Part shown: positions 5,977-12,226 of the stretch, piece by piece
Position numbering within the stretch: the stretch's first letter is position 1
Layout: the number at the start of each line of letters is the position of its first letter
DNA from: Clostridium sp. UBA1056
GTDB taxonomy: Bacteria > Bacillota > Clostridia > Clostridiales > Clostridiaceae
Assembly: GCA_002316385.1 (NCBI GenBank)
Contig: DCDL01000006.1
Location: 16,427-28,707 of the forward strand
DNA: 12,281 nt
Reading direction: 5' to 3'
Position numbers and translations under genes: made by a program
The notes under the pieces: model-generated
What the model saw: only the letters and a program-made list of their open reading frames with translations
Databases searched by the model: none
Told to the model about the DNA's origin: nothing

Positions 5977-7665
5977 ATGAACACTAATTACAAAATAAAT
6001 AAGCCTACAAATGAGCCTATAAAGAGTTATGTTACTGGTACATCTGAAAGACTAGAATTAAAAACCGCATTAGACAAGCTATACAATACCCAAACAGATA
6101 TTCCTTTAATTATAGATGGAAAGGAGGTTTTCACAAATATCACTGAAGAGTTTATTATTCCCCATGAAAAAGGTCATGTGCTAGCTCGGTATCACAAAGC
6201 TACAGAAAAGGAACTTAAAATGGCTATAGATGCTGCTTTAAAGGCGAAGGAAAGATGGGAAGCAACCTCTTGGTACCAAAGAGCTGCTATATTTAATAAA
6301 GCCGCTAATTTGATAAGTGGTAAATATAGATCGCTGTTAAATGCTGCTACTATGTTAGGTCAAAGTAAGACTGCTTATCAAGCTGAAATAGACTCAGCCT
6401 GCGAAATTATTGATTTCCTTAGATTTAACACTCACTTTATGGGAGAAATCTATGATGTTCAACCTGATTCAACTATTGATGCTTGGAACAGATCAGAATA
6501 TAGGCCTCTTGAAGGCTTTGTTTTAGCAATCTCACCTTTCAACTTTACAGCTATAGGTGGAAACCTATCTACGGCTCCTGCTATGATGGGTAATACTGTT
6601 GTATGGAAACCTGCTAGTACTGCTGTTTATTCAAATTATCTATTTATGAAAATACTTATGGAAGCCGGACTTCCTGCTGGAGTTATAAATTTTGTACCTT
6701 CAAGTGGAGCTCTTATATCAGAAGTATGTGTAACATCAAAAGATTTAGCTGGTATACACTTTACTGGCTCAACAAAAGTATTCCAAACTCTATGGAAAAA
6801 AGTTTCAGATAATATTTCTACTTATAAAACATATCCAAGATTGGTAGGAGAGACTGGAGGTAAGGACTTTATATTTGCTGATAATACTGCTAATATTGAT
6901 GAATTATCTACTGCAATTATACGTGGTGCCTTTGAGTATCAAGGTCAAAAATGCTCTGCTGCTTCAAGAGCTTATATACCTAGTTCAATTTGGTCTTCAC
7001 TACGTGAGAAACTCATTGATGCTGTTTCTAAGATAAAAGTAGGTGATGTAAGCGAATTTGACACATTTATGGGAGCTGTTATTGATGAAAGCGCTTATAC
7101 TAACATTATGAATTATATAAATAGAGCTCATAGCTCTGATGATGCAAAGGTTATAGCTGGTGGTTTTGGTACAAATGAGATTGGCTACTTTGTACAACCT
7201 ACCATAATTCAAGCTCTAAAGCCTGACTATGAAACTATGATTGAAGAAATATTTGGACCTGTAATTACAATATATGTTTATGAAGATGGATCCATTGAAG
7301 AAACCTTAGACCTTTGTGATACAACATCTGTCTATGGACTTACAGGGGCTATCTTCTCTAATAATCGCTATAATATAGAACACATGCTTTATAAACTAAG
7401 AAACTCTGCAGGTAACTTCTATATAAATGATAAACCAACTGGAGCTGTTGTTGGTCAGCAACCATTTGGTGGTGCTAGAGCATCTGGAACTAATGATAAG
7501 GCTGGTAGTCATCTTAACCTGCTTAGATGGGTATCACCTAGAACTATAAAGGAAACTCTATGTCCACCTACTAACTTCGAATATCCATATATGATAGATA
7601 CACAACCTGAAAAATCTAGACCAGAAGACGAATCTTACTCTGGTCTTGATTTTATAAGCATATAA
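5977..7665 (+). CDS. pruA: L-glutamate gamma-semialdehyde (1-pyrroline-5-carboxylate) dehydrogenase
   Basis: A complete 562-residue NAD-dependent aldehyde dehydrogenase that oxidises glutamate semialdehyde/P5C to glutamate, the last step of proline and arginine/ornithine breakdown. Visible motifs are S-P-F-N-F-T-A-I-G-G (186-195), V-V-W-K-P-A (208-213, cofactor Lys), F-T-G-S-T (262-266), the general base Glu292 in G-E-T-G-G-K-D, catalytic Cys326 in G-Q-K-C-S-A-A-S-R, E-E-I-F-G-P-V, and the C-terminal P-F-G-G-A-R-A-S-G-T-N-D-K-A-G. G-Q-K-C-S-A-A-S-R and T-N-D-K-A-G are characteristic of P5C dehydrogenases. The length fits the longer form also seen in eukaryotes and Bacteroidetes rather than the roughly 515-residue Bacillus RocA. 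GGAGG precedes the ATG by 9 bp. No proline dehydrogenase gene is adjacent; the enzyme may serve arginine or ornithine catabolism or an unlinked partner. Confidence 0.95.
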   Translation: MNTNYKINKPTNEPIKSYVTGTSERLELKTALDKLYNTQTDIPLIIDGKEVFTNITEEFIIPHEKGHVLARYHKATEKELKMAIDAALKAKERWEATSWYQRAAIFNKAANLISGKYRSLLNAATMLGQSKTAYQAEIDSACEIIDFLRFNTHFMGEIYDVQPDSTIDAWNRSEYRPLEGFVLAISPFNFTAIGGNLSTAPAMMGNTVVWKPASTAVYSNYLFMKILMEAGLPAGVINFVPSSGALISEVCVTSKDLAGIHFTGSTKVFQTLWKKVSDNISTYKTYPRLVGETGGKDFIFADNTANIDELSTAIIRGAFEYQGQKCSAASRAYIPSSIWSSLREKLIDAVSKIKVGDVSEFDTFMGAVIDESAYTNIMNYINRAHSSDDAKVIAGGFGTNEIGYFVQPTIIQALKPDYETMIEEIFGPVITIYVYEDGSIEETLDLCDTTSVYGLTGAIFSNNRYNIEHMLYKLRNSAGNFYINDKPTGAVVGQQPFGGARASGTNDKAGSHLNLLRWVSPRTIKETLCPPTNFEYPYMIDTQPEKSRPEDESYSGLDFISI

Positions 7666-7685
7666 GGCATTTAAGAATCATTAAT

Positions 7686-7736
7686 AAAAGAGTGGCTATG
7701 CATATTGATTTATATACTATGCATAGCCACTCTTTT
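7686..7736. terminator. bidirectional Rho-independent terminator, 19-bp perfect stem
   Basis: AAAAGAGTGGCTATGCATA (7686-7704) pairs without mismatch with 7718-7736 around a 13-nt loop, with A and T runs at the arm ends. It lies 20 bp after the P5C dehydrogenase stop and 20 bp after the end of the convergent GNAT gene, and serves both. Confidence 0.93.
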
Positions 7737-7756
7737 AAATTGCTTCTATGTTTCGT

Positions 7757-8325
7757 TTATAATCCTGTTCCATTCGTATTATTTGTAACATAAATCATAA
7801 TATCAGTCCATTCGTCGAATTCAAAAATAAATCCTTTTCGAATACACTCAAAATTCATCCCAGCTGCTTCTGCTGTCTTTTGAGAGGCTATGTTATCCAA
7901 ATTTATATGTGCCTCTAGTCGATGAAAGCCAAGTTCATTAAAAGCTATATCAATCATAACCTTCACCATCTCACTTCCATAACCCTTACCCCAATGCTGG
8001 TTGAGTAGCCAATACCCAACTTCTGCCCACTGAAAATGCCCTCGCTTAATAGTTTTTATAATAACTCCACCGATATAGCTTCCATCTTCCTTTTTAAATA
8101 CTCTAAACTCATAGAACCTATCACTTTTTGCATATTGTACATAAGTATCTACATATTCTTTACAGAAATCTTCTGTAAAAACGTCTGTTAATTCGATTTC
8201 TTCTTCATGTTTGTTTTGTCGTGTACCTTGACCTTTCAAACTTTCCAGAATGGTTTCAAATCATCTTCCATCATTGGCCTAACTACAAGCCTTTCAGATT
8301 CTCTTCTAATATTCATAAAATCCAT
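7757..8325 (-). pseudogene. GNAT-family N-acetyltransferase (RimJ/RimL type), frameshifted near the N-terminus
   Basis: The acetyl-CoA-binding core is intact in 7757-8239: A-E-V-G-Y-W-L-L-N-Q-H-W-G-K-G-Y-G-S-E (motif A, Q-H-W-G-K-G-Y-G loop), L-G-F-H-R-L-E-A, then N-x-A-S-Q-K-T-A-E-A-A-G-M (motif B). That frame has no good start, only a TTG without a ribosome site. The missing N-terminus is in another frame from the ATG at 8325: M-N-I-R-R-E-S-E-R-L-V-V-R-P-M-M-E-D-D-L plus K-P-F-W-K, ending at TGA 8236-8238. This is the classic E-T-E-R-L-x-x-R-P start. One extra A in the AAA run at 8242-8244 would join the frames as W-K-S-L-K-G. It is therefore a full-length GNAT gene broken by a single-base deletion, unless this is a sequencing error. 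Substrate is unknown. Confidence 0.8.
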
Positions 8326-8478
8326 TCTTTTTACCCCAAAAGATTATAATAATTACTTCTATATATTCTTTAAATTGACCCCTAATCATCTATTTAAACT
8401 ACAATACATAATTAAAGTATAAATGAAAATATCAAGTAATAATATATAAAGTTTAGTTATATATATAAATGCACAAAA

Positions 8479-8510
8479 CAGGCGGTTTGTTGGTTTCATG
8501 GTGGAGGTGA
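8479..8510 (+). repeat. dispersed intergenic repeat, copy A
   Basis: This 32-bp stretch starts CAGGCGGTTTGTTGG and ends ATGGTGGAGGTGA. It matches 10452-10484 at about 27 positions with one gap. Immediately after, TGGTGGA (8499-8505) pairs with TCCACCA (8527-8533), with an inner AGGT/ACCT (8505-8508/8517-8520), so the copy has a foldable right side. The rest of the 8326-8755 spacer is AT-rich, apart from the short open frame at 8537-8641. Confidence 0.7.
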
Positions 8511-8536
8511 AGTGCGACCTTTAAAATCCACCACTT

Positions 8537-8641
8537 TTAGCCATATTCTTTACTAAATATATCATTACTCCCATCCATTATAGCCTTCTCCGCACTCTGA
8601 AGAACAAATCCATTTACCAATATAGTCTTTAAAACATACAT
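8537..8641 (-). other. short open frame with coding character, possible gene remnant
   Basis: A 34-codon frame from an ATG without a ribosome site includes T-I-L-V-N-G-F-V-L-Q-S-A-E-K-A-I and M-D-G-S-N-D-I-F-S-K-E-Y-G before TAA. The amino-acid mix is less Lys/Asn-biased than random AT-rich DNA. It ends at repeat copy A and follows the DUF2278 gene on the same strand. No family is recognised. Confidence 0.25.
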
Positions 8642-8755
8642 TATCAATATATAATAAATATAATATTATGAAAAAATATGTAGATGATTACTACTGTACA
8701 ATGAAGCATTTTTTAGCATTAAACAGCTCTTACTTTTCTATTCTAAAACTTAGTT

Positions 8756-9496
8756 TCACCTCTCTATATCACATATCTTTTCATTTGTTTTATGATCATA
8801 CACAAAGCATTTTTCTGTAGCCATACCAGTTTTATCATCAGTACACCATGATTGAGATTGGAATGCTAAAAAAATTGCCTCCCAATGGTCACCAGGATAT
8901 TCTATTAAAATGCAGCCATCTTGGTAACTTCCATTTGAATCTTCAAATTTTTCAATACTGCCTTGATTCATGTGAACATCATGCACTCCTAATCCATCCT
9001 CAAAATGAACTCCATATGCATATATATTTGCATTTTTTTTACACTTATCGGTATCTATACGTTCTTTAAAGAAATCAGCTAAATCATTGTCAGGTCCTGG
9101 TTTATCTGAAGGTACTATAATCATATCACAGGGATTGAACAGATTACTACGTATAAAATCTACAGCTATTTCCTCAGGTTTGTAACCAGAAGCAGTTGTA
9201 ACAAATTCATGATACTGTTTTATAGGAAAAAAACCTTGCTCCAACTTTTGCAGATGAGTAATTTGTTGAGCATTAAAATTAGAATCAGCAATATATAAAA
9301 GATCATTGGGAACTTTATTATTATTGATTATAATTTTTTTTGAAGATTTTGTATTGACTACAACTTTATACTCTTTATTCTGGCATTCTACATACAAATA
9401 TACATGTGGTCTAAGAGGATCAGTTCTTGAATCACCCTCATCATATTTTAAAACCTTTCCTTTTAAAACACCATATAAATATTCTTTATCACTCAT
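8756..9496 (-). CDS. DUF2278 (YukJ-like) family protein of unknown function
   Basis: A 246-residue soluble protein with the DUF2278 landmarks: an N-terminal Y-G-V-L-K-G-K-V (8-15) beta start, H-V-Y-L-Y-V...Y-K-V-V-V-N-T-K-S (31-51), G-P-D-N-D-L-A-D-F-F (134-143), A-Y-G-V-H-F (160-165), the diagnostic G-V-H-D-V-H-M-N-Q-G-S (170-180), and D-G-C-I-L-I-E-Y...W-E-A-I-F-L-A-F-Q-S-Q-S-W (193-217). The His/Asp-rich V-H-D-V-H-M-N-Q-G block suggests a metal or catalytic site, but no activity is established to my knowledge. AAAGGAG precedes the ATG, and no signal peptide or membrane helix is seen. It stands alone: its upstream spacer holds only a short relic frame and its downstream spacer holds repeat copy A. 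Length is normal for the family. Confidence 0.88.
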   Translation of the reverse strand: MSDKEYLYGVLKGKVLKYDEGDSRTDPLRPHVYLYVECQNKEYKVVVNTKSSKKIIINNNKVPNDLLYIADSNFNAQQITHLQKLEQGFFPIKQYHEFVTTASGYKPEEIAVDFIRSNLFNPCDMIIVPSDKPGPDNDLADFFKERIDTDKCKKNANIYAYGVHFEDGLGVHDVHMNQGSIEKFEDSNGSYQDGCILIEYPGDHWEAIFLAFQSQSWCTDDKTGMATEKCFVYDHKTNEKICDIER

Positions 9497-9521
9497 TTAA
9501 CAACACTCCTTTTAAGAATTT

Positions 9522-9626
9522 TTACAACCTTTTAAGAGACGATATACTTAGGTATTGCTTATGCCAAACAAGAAGTTTGAACTTGCCTTCCTCATTAGTA
9601 TGCACATGTCTTTCACCTTTATCATG
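9522..9626 (-). other. short stop-free remnant upstream of the DUF2278 gene
   Basis: Thirty-four codons on the minus strand read H-D-K-G-E-R-H-V-H-T-N-E-E-G-K-F-K-L-L-V and W-H-K-Q-Y-L-S-I-S-S-L-K-R-L to TAA at 9522-9524. Two stops precede it and no start is present, so it would be the tail of a lost gene. The mixed, charged composition looks like real protein but I recognise no family. The stop lies 25 bp before the DUF2278 start. Nothing else is seen in 9627-9718. Confidence 0.25.
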
Positions 9627-9718
9627 CTATTAAAAGCATATTTTATACCAACCAAATATTAACACTTAGAAGAAAGCTGAGGAACAGCATCATATATTTC
9701 AGTTAATAATGCTCATGA

Positions 9719-10282
9719 AATGGGGCGTACAATGAACTATCTCGTGTTGGAGAGTTAAGTAATGCACGTGAGATACGTATTGCTTTTAATAATATGAAGA
9801 TGTCTGACGTTGGAACAGAGGAACATGATCTTTCTCAACCTTTTACAGGTGGTGCTTTTGATATATTGGTAGAAGTATTTCAAAATAACTTAATTAAAAG
9901 AGGACTTATATCTGAAGAGTTAGGAAGACGATCCTTCAATGCTCACACTGTGGACTTATCAGGTATCCAAGAAGAATTTAATCAGTTTTATCAAGGAAAA
10001 GAGACTGAGTTTAAAGAAGCATTACTTGATGCGCGTGACTATTTTGGGAAGTTGATGGCAAAAGCTTGGAGTAACACTTCTTGCGATTATTTGAGTTATG
10101 CGAAAGTACTTAACAATATAATTAAAGCTGATGAAGAACTAAGTGAAGGAAAGTATAAGCAAACAATTTTAGATTGCTTCAATTGGAGGGAAATTGTACC
10201 TGCAACTGAAGATAATAGAACCATTCTTAGCACCCATCTAGTAACTGAGTTAACAGAAGATAACCAATTAGTGTCAGTATAA
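9719..10282 (+). pseudogene. C-terminal fragment of a larger protein, perhaps a metallopeptidase-like protein
   Basis: The frame is open from 9719 (after a TGA at 9716-9718), not only from the ATG at 9794. That ATG has no ribosome site and is simply an internal Met. The open part reads G-A-Y-N-E-L-S-R-V-G-E-L-S-N-A-R-E-I-R-I (from 9722), then ...H-D-L-S-Q-P-F-T-G-G-A-F-D-I-L-V-E-V-F-Q, then N-N-L-I-K-R-G-L-I-S, with a largely helical tail to residue 187. H-D-L-S-x-x-F-T-G-A-x-x-D-I-L recalls a segment of large uncharacterised, zinc-peptidase-like bacterial proteins; I hold this loosely. Another frame just upstream gives N-N-A-H-E-M-G, so a frameshift or deletion probably removed the N-terminal part. 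It is the only plus-strand coding region between 7666 and the right edge, and has no promoter or start of its own. Confidence 0.5.
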
Positions 10283-10410
10283 TATTGTAAACATTAAAAT
10301 TTGAACACATTAAAATTCCTGTTTGTTCAGAGAAAACTAATTATTAAATATTTTAATTATTTCTAAGCTTATGATATTAAACTAATTTGGTAGAGCTACC
10401 CTCACCCATC

Positions 10411-10460
10411 AAAAAATACAACCGCCTGTAAGTAGCTATTTAAGCCACCTACAGGCAGTT
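10411..10460 (-). terminator. terminator hairpin after the sdp operon (minus strand)
   Basis: GCCTGTA (10424-10430) pairs with TACAGGC (10450-10456). Inner GTAGCT/AGCCAC (10432-10437/10443-10448) and outer AAC/GTT (10420-10422/10458-10460) extend the stem with single mismatches; the loop is ATTTA. On the minus strand six U follow (10416-10411). Its outer arm is part of repeat copy B. Confidence 0.7.
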
Positions 10461-10484
10461 CGTGGGTTTTAATGGTGGAGGCGA
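10452..10484 (+). repeat. dispersed intergenic repeat, copy B
   Basis: The second copy of the element at 8479-8510, beginning CAGGCAGTTCGTGGG and ending ATGGTGGAGGCGA. Here the left end is one arm of a complete terminator stem (10420-10460), while in copy A only this arm remains. Read on the minus strand the edge is TCGCCTCCACC followed by A. That resembles the 3' acceptor end of a clostridial tmRNA, though no tmRNA gene is present. Confidence 0.7.
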
Positions 10485-10563
10485 GCTGTCATGAGCCCCT
10501 TTATATAAAAATCTCGTTATTTATGATTCGCTTCTCCATACAAATTAGTATACTTTCATTGCT

Positions 10564-10924
10564 CTATTTTCTATTTCCTTCACTATCAAAAATACTCTTT
10601 AAGTGTTTTTCAGAAATGTAAAGTCCAATTAGCATAACTGGTATTACACCAATTGAAACTCCAACAAATGTAATTACAGCTTGATTATAGAATATTATGC
10701 TGCATGCTGTGGATATCACAAGATATACTAACCCGCAGATAATTAATACCTTTCCACTGTAAGTATTACCTTCTTTCCATGTGTCAGCATTTTTCTTTGA
10801 AAGCTTAGTTCTATATCCAGCATAATCATCTATATCTCCATTAGCTGCACTTTTACATAGATATCCTGCGCCAATAAGGGTTATAGACAAAAAATTGAAA
10901 ACCCAATACTTAATATACCCACAT
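10564..10924 (-). pseudogene. small SdpI-like membrane protein with a frameshifted N-terminus
   Basis: The open part (10564-10890, 108 codons) carries the SdpI signature D-D-Y-A-G-Y-R-T-K-L-S-K-K-N-A-D-T-W-K-E-G-N (21-42) followed by G-K-V-L-I-I-C and two membrane helices. Its only in-frame start is a TTG with no ribosome site. A proper start lies at ATG 10924 with AGGGGG 5 bp before it, reading M-W-V-Y then TAA (10910-10912). A third frame gives S-I-G-F-S-I-F-C-L, then the open frame resumes S-I-T-L-I-G-A-G-Y-L. Joined, these make a natural first membrane helix, so at least two indels break the N-terminus. It is the third gene of the sdpR-sdpI operon, 22 bp after sdpI by the ATG. The intact relative would be a one-domain SdpI-family protein of about 120 residues. 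Confidence 0.7.
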
Positions 10925-10946
10925 ATATTCCCCCTACTAATAAACT

Positions 10947-11636
10947 TTAATTTACTTCACTTATTTTTTTACCATAAATTGCAGGAATAATAACCATCAA
11001 AGTGTATGATATTGGTGCTAAAGCTGCTGATACAGCAAAAGACATGTTGCCCAATAAAAATGAACAAATAATAATTAAAACTCCCCCTATAATCCATACT
11101 CTACCGCAAAATCTCTGAGCTTTAAACCAAATTTCTTTATTAGTTAATGTTGTTTTTGTTCTAAAACCAGATAGATTACTCTGTTTAAATTTAGGCAAAT
11201 AGTTACCTAAAACAATGGCTATTATTCCAGAGAAAACATTACTTAACTTAAAGATTTCAAGAGTATTAAATTTATAAATATTAGCAGCTGTTACTAAGGA
11301 ATAAATACTTATTCCTGTAAATAAAATAGTTACTAATAAAGTAGTTACGTTCATAATTAGACCTATAATCTTACTGTTATTTTGCTTAGTACTATCATTA
11401 AATTTTATTATAATTAAGCTCAATGTTTTCATTATAATAAATCCAAGTATACCTATACCACACATTAAAAGTATTTCATAACTTGATTTGTCTACAAATC
11501 TATCAATTACTCCATTCGCATTGTAGTGTATAGGAATTTGTGATGACATCTGATTGTATAAACTATAATATATTCCGAAGGGTAAAATAGATATAATCAC
11601 TGAAACTATAGTGCTAAAACTAATTTTATTTTTCAT
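10947..11636 (-). CDS. sdpI: SdpI-family integral membrane immunity/signal protein
   Basis: A 229-residue polytopic membrane protein with about six hydrophobic segments (near 7-29, 53-77, 89-117, 133-147, 178-196, 199-221). It has the N-terminal DUF1648 box P-I-H-Y-N-A-N-G-V-I-D-R-F (35-47) and the C-terminal SdpI box L-P-K-F-K-Q-S-N-L-S-G-F-R-T-K-T-T-L (147-164) with E-I-W-F-K-A-Q-R-F-C-G-R (168-179). In B. subtilis SdpI both protects against the SdpC toxin and sequesters the repressor SdpR at the membrane when toxin is sensed. The ATG overlaps the end of sdpR by 11 bp and its AAGGAGG site lies within sdpR, so translation is coupled. No sdpA, sdpB or sdpC gene is visible here, so it may sense foreign toxins. 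Length is close to the 207 residues of the Bacillus protein. Confidence 0.9.
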   Translation of the reverse strand: MKNKISFSTIVSVIISILPFGIYYSLYNQMSSQIPIHYNANGVIDRFVDKSSYEILLMCGIGILGFIIMKTLSLIIIKFNDSTKQNNSKIIGLIMNVTTLLVTILFTGISIYSLVTAANIYKFNTLEIFKLSNVFSGIIAIVLGNYLPKFKQSNLSGFRTKTTLTNKEIWFKAQRFCGRVWIIGGVLIIICSFLLGNMSFAVSAALAPISYTLMVIIPAIYGKKISEVN

Positions 11637-11901
11637 TTTTAACCTCCTTAAATGCTATTATCCAATTAATAACATCATCAAATACTGTTGTATTTAATTC
11701 ATAATAAATATACTTACCTACTCTTTCAATTCGAACCAAGTCGGCTTCCTTTAGTATAGAAAGATGGTGCGATACTGTAGCTTGAGTCATATCAAACCTA
11801 GATGAAATATCACCAGCAGTCATCTTTCCATTTTTAAGCATCTCTAATATTTGCCTTCGATAATCATCAGATAACGCTTTAAAACTTTCCTTAATACCCA
11901 C
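11626..11901 (-). CDS. sdpR: ArsR/SdpR-family autorepressor
   Basis: A 91-residue winged-helix repressor: F-K-A-L-S-D-D-Y-R-R-Q-I-L-E-M-L-K (7-23), M-T-A-G-D-I-S-S-R-F-D-M-T-Q (27-40), recognition helix A-T-V-S-H-H-L-S-I-L-K (41-51), wing V-G-K-Y-I-Y-Y-E-L-N (61-70), and the dimer helix V-I-N-W-I-I-A-F (78-85), closely like Bacillus SdpR. It lacks the Cys metal-box of metal-sensing ArsR proteins. The start is the GTG at 11899-11901, with GGAGGAG 5 bp upstream. The longer frame to 11997 is excluded because it runs through the promoter and operator at 11955-11988. Stop and sdpI start overlap. By analogy it represses its own operon until SdpI, engaged by toxin, holds it at the membrane. Confidence 0.9.
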   Translation of the reverse strand: MGIKESFKALSDDYRRQILEMLKNGKMTAGDISSRFDMTQATVSHHLSILKEADLVRIERVGKYIYYELNTTVFDDVINWIIAFKEVKNEK

Positions 11902-11918
11902 ACTGACTCCTCCATTAT

Positions 11919-11961
11919 ATACATTTAGATTTTTTTCAATTTGAAATATTTCTAAATGTAT
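11919..11961. promoter_or_regulatory. 11-bp inverted repeat in the sdpR leader
   Basis: ATACATTTAGA (11919-11929) and TCTAAATGTAT (11951-11961) are perfect inverted copies. Between them lies the near-palindrome TTTCAATTTGAAA (11936-11948). The second arm overlaps the -10 palindrome at 11955-11969. They could be paired operator half-sites (AATGTAT-type) for two SdpR dimers, or a stem at the 5' end of the mRNA. Confidence 0.5.
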
Positions 11962-11969
11962 TATACATT
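11955..11969. promoter_or_regulatory. perfect palindrome over the -10 element, candidate SdpR operator
   Basis: AATGTAT-T-ATACATT covers the -10 hexamer of the sdpRI promoter, the position expected for an autorepressor site. A third AATGTAT half-site recurs at 11919-11925, near the ribosome site. Confidence 0.6.
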
Positions 11970-11988
11970 CATTTCTTAAATTTGTAAA
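11960..11988 (-). promoter_or_regulatory. sigma-A promoter of the sdpRI operon
   Basis: On the minus strand TTTACA (11988-11983), a 17-bp spacer, and a perfect TATAAT (11965-11960) are found. The predicted transcript starts about 50 nt before the GTG of sdpR. This is the best promoter match in the window. Confidence 0.75.
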
Positions 11989-12129
11989 TACATCCATTAA
12001 TCTAATTGTATGAAGAATTTTAAATTTATTTATATTGTTATGACATTAATGATCTTATCAATAGTGGATGTCAAGATAAACCTAATATAAAAGTAGAAAT
12101 ACCAAGTGAAGGTATCTTTTCTATATACT

Positions 12130-12167
12130 AAAAAACGCTACAACTTCCTTAATGGAAGTTGTAGCGT
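12130..12167 (-). terminator. Rho-independent terminator, 14-bp perfect stem
   Basis: ACGCTACAACTTCC (12135-12148) pairs with 12154-12167 around a TTAAT loop. On the minus strand it is followed by six U (12135-12130), so it most likely ends a minus-strand gene coming from beyond the right edge and insulates the sdpRI promoter. Confidence 0.85.
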
Positions 12168-12226
12168 CTTTCAGTTGCTCATTTAAATGACAGAAACCTT
12201 TCTGACATCCTTATAACAAAAATATT

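Noticed and set aside
8207..8422. Plus-strand ORF opposite the GNAT N-terminus, and similar antisense ORFs elsewhere (for example 693-944, 7000-7212, 9306-9633)
   Set aside because: They lie antisense to well-supported genes, lack ribosome sites and show no family motifs.
10291..10317. Two direct copies of ACATTAAAATT with a 16-bp period
   Set aside because: Only two AT-rich copies with no further structure; insufficient for a functional call or a CRISPR-like array.
11902..11997. N-terminal extension of sdpR starting at the ATG at 11997
   Set aside because: It would run through a near-perfect promoter and palindrome, lacks a ribosome site, and family members start near the F-K-A-L-S-D segment.
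12029..12131. Plus-strand frame reading D-I-N-D-L-I-N-S-G-C-Q-D-K-P and ending just before the 12135-12167 hairpin
   Set aside because: No start, only about 33 codons and no recognised family; the hairpin has a better U-run on the minus strand.
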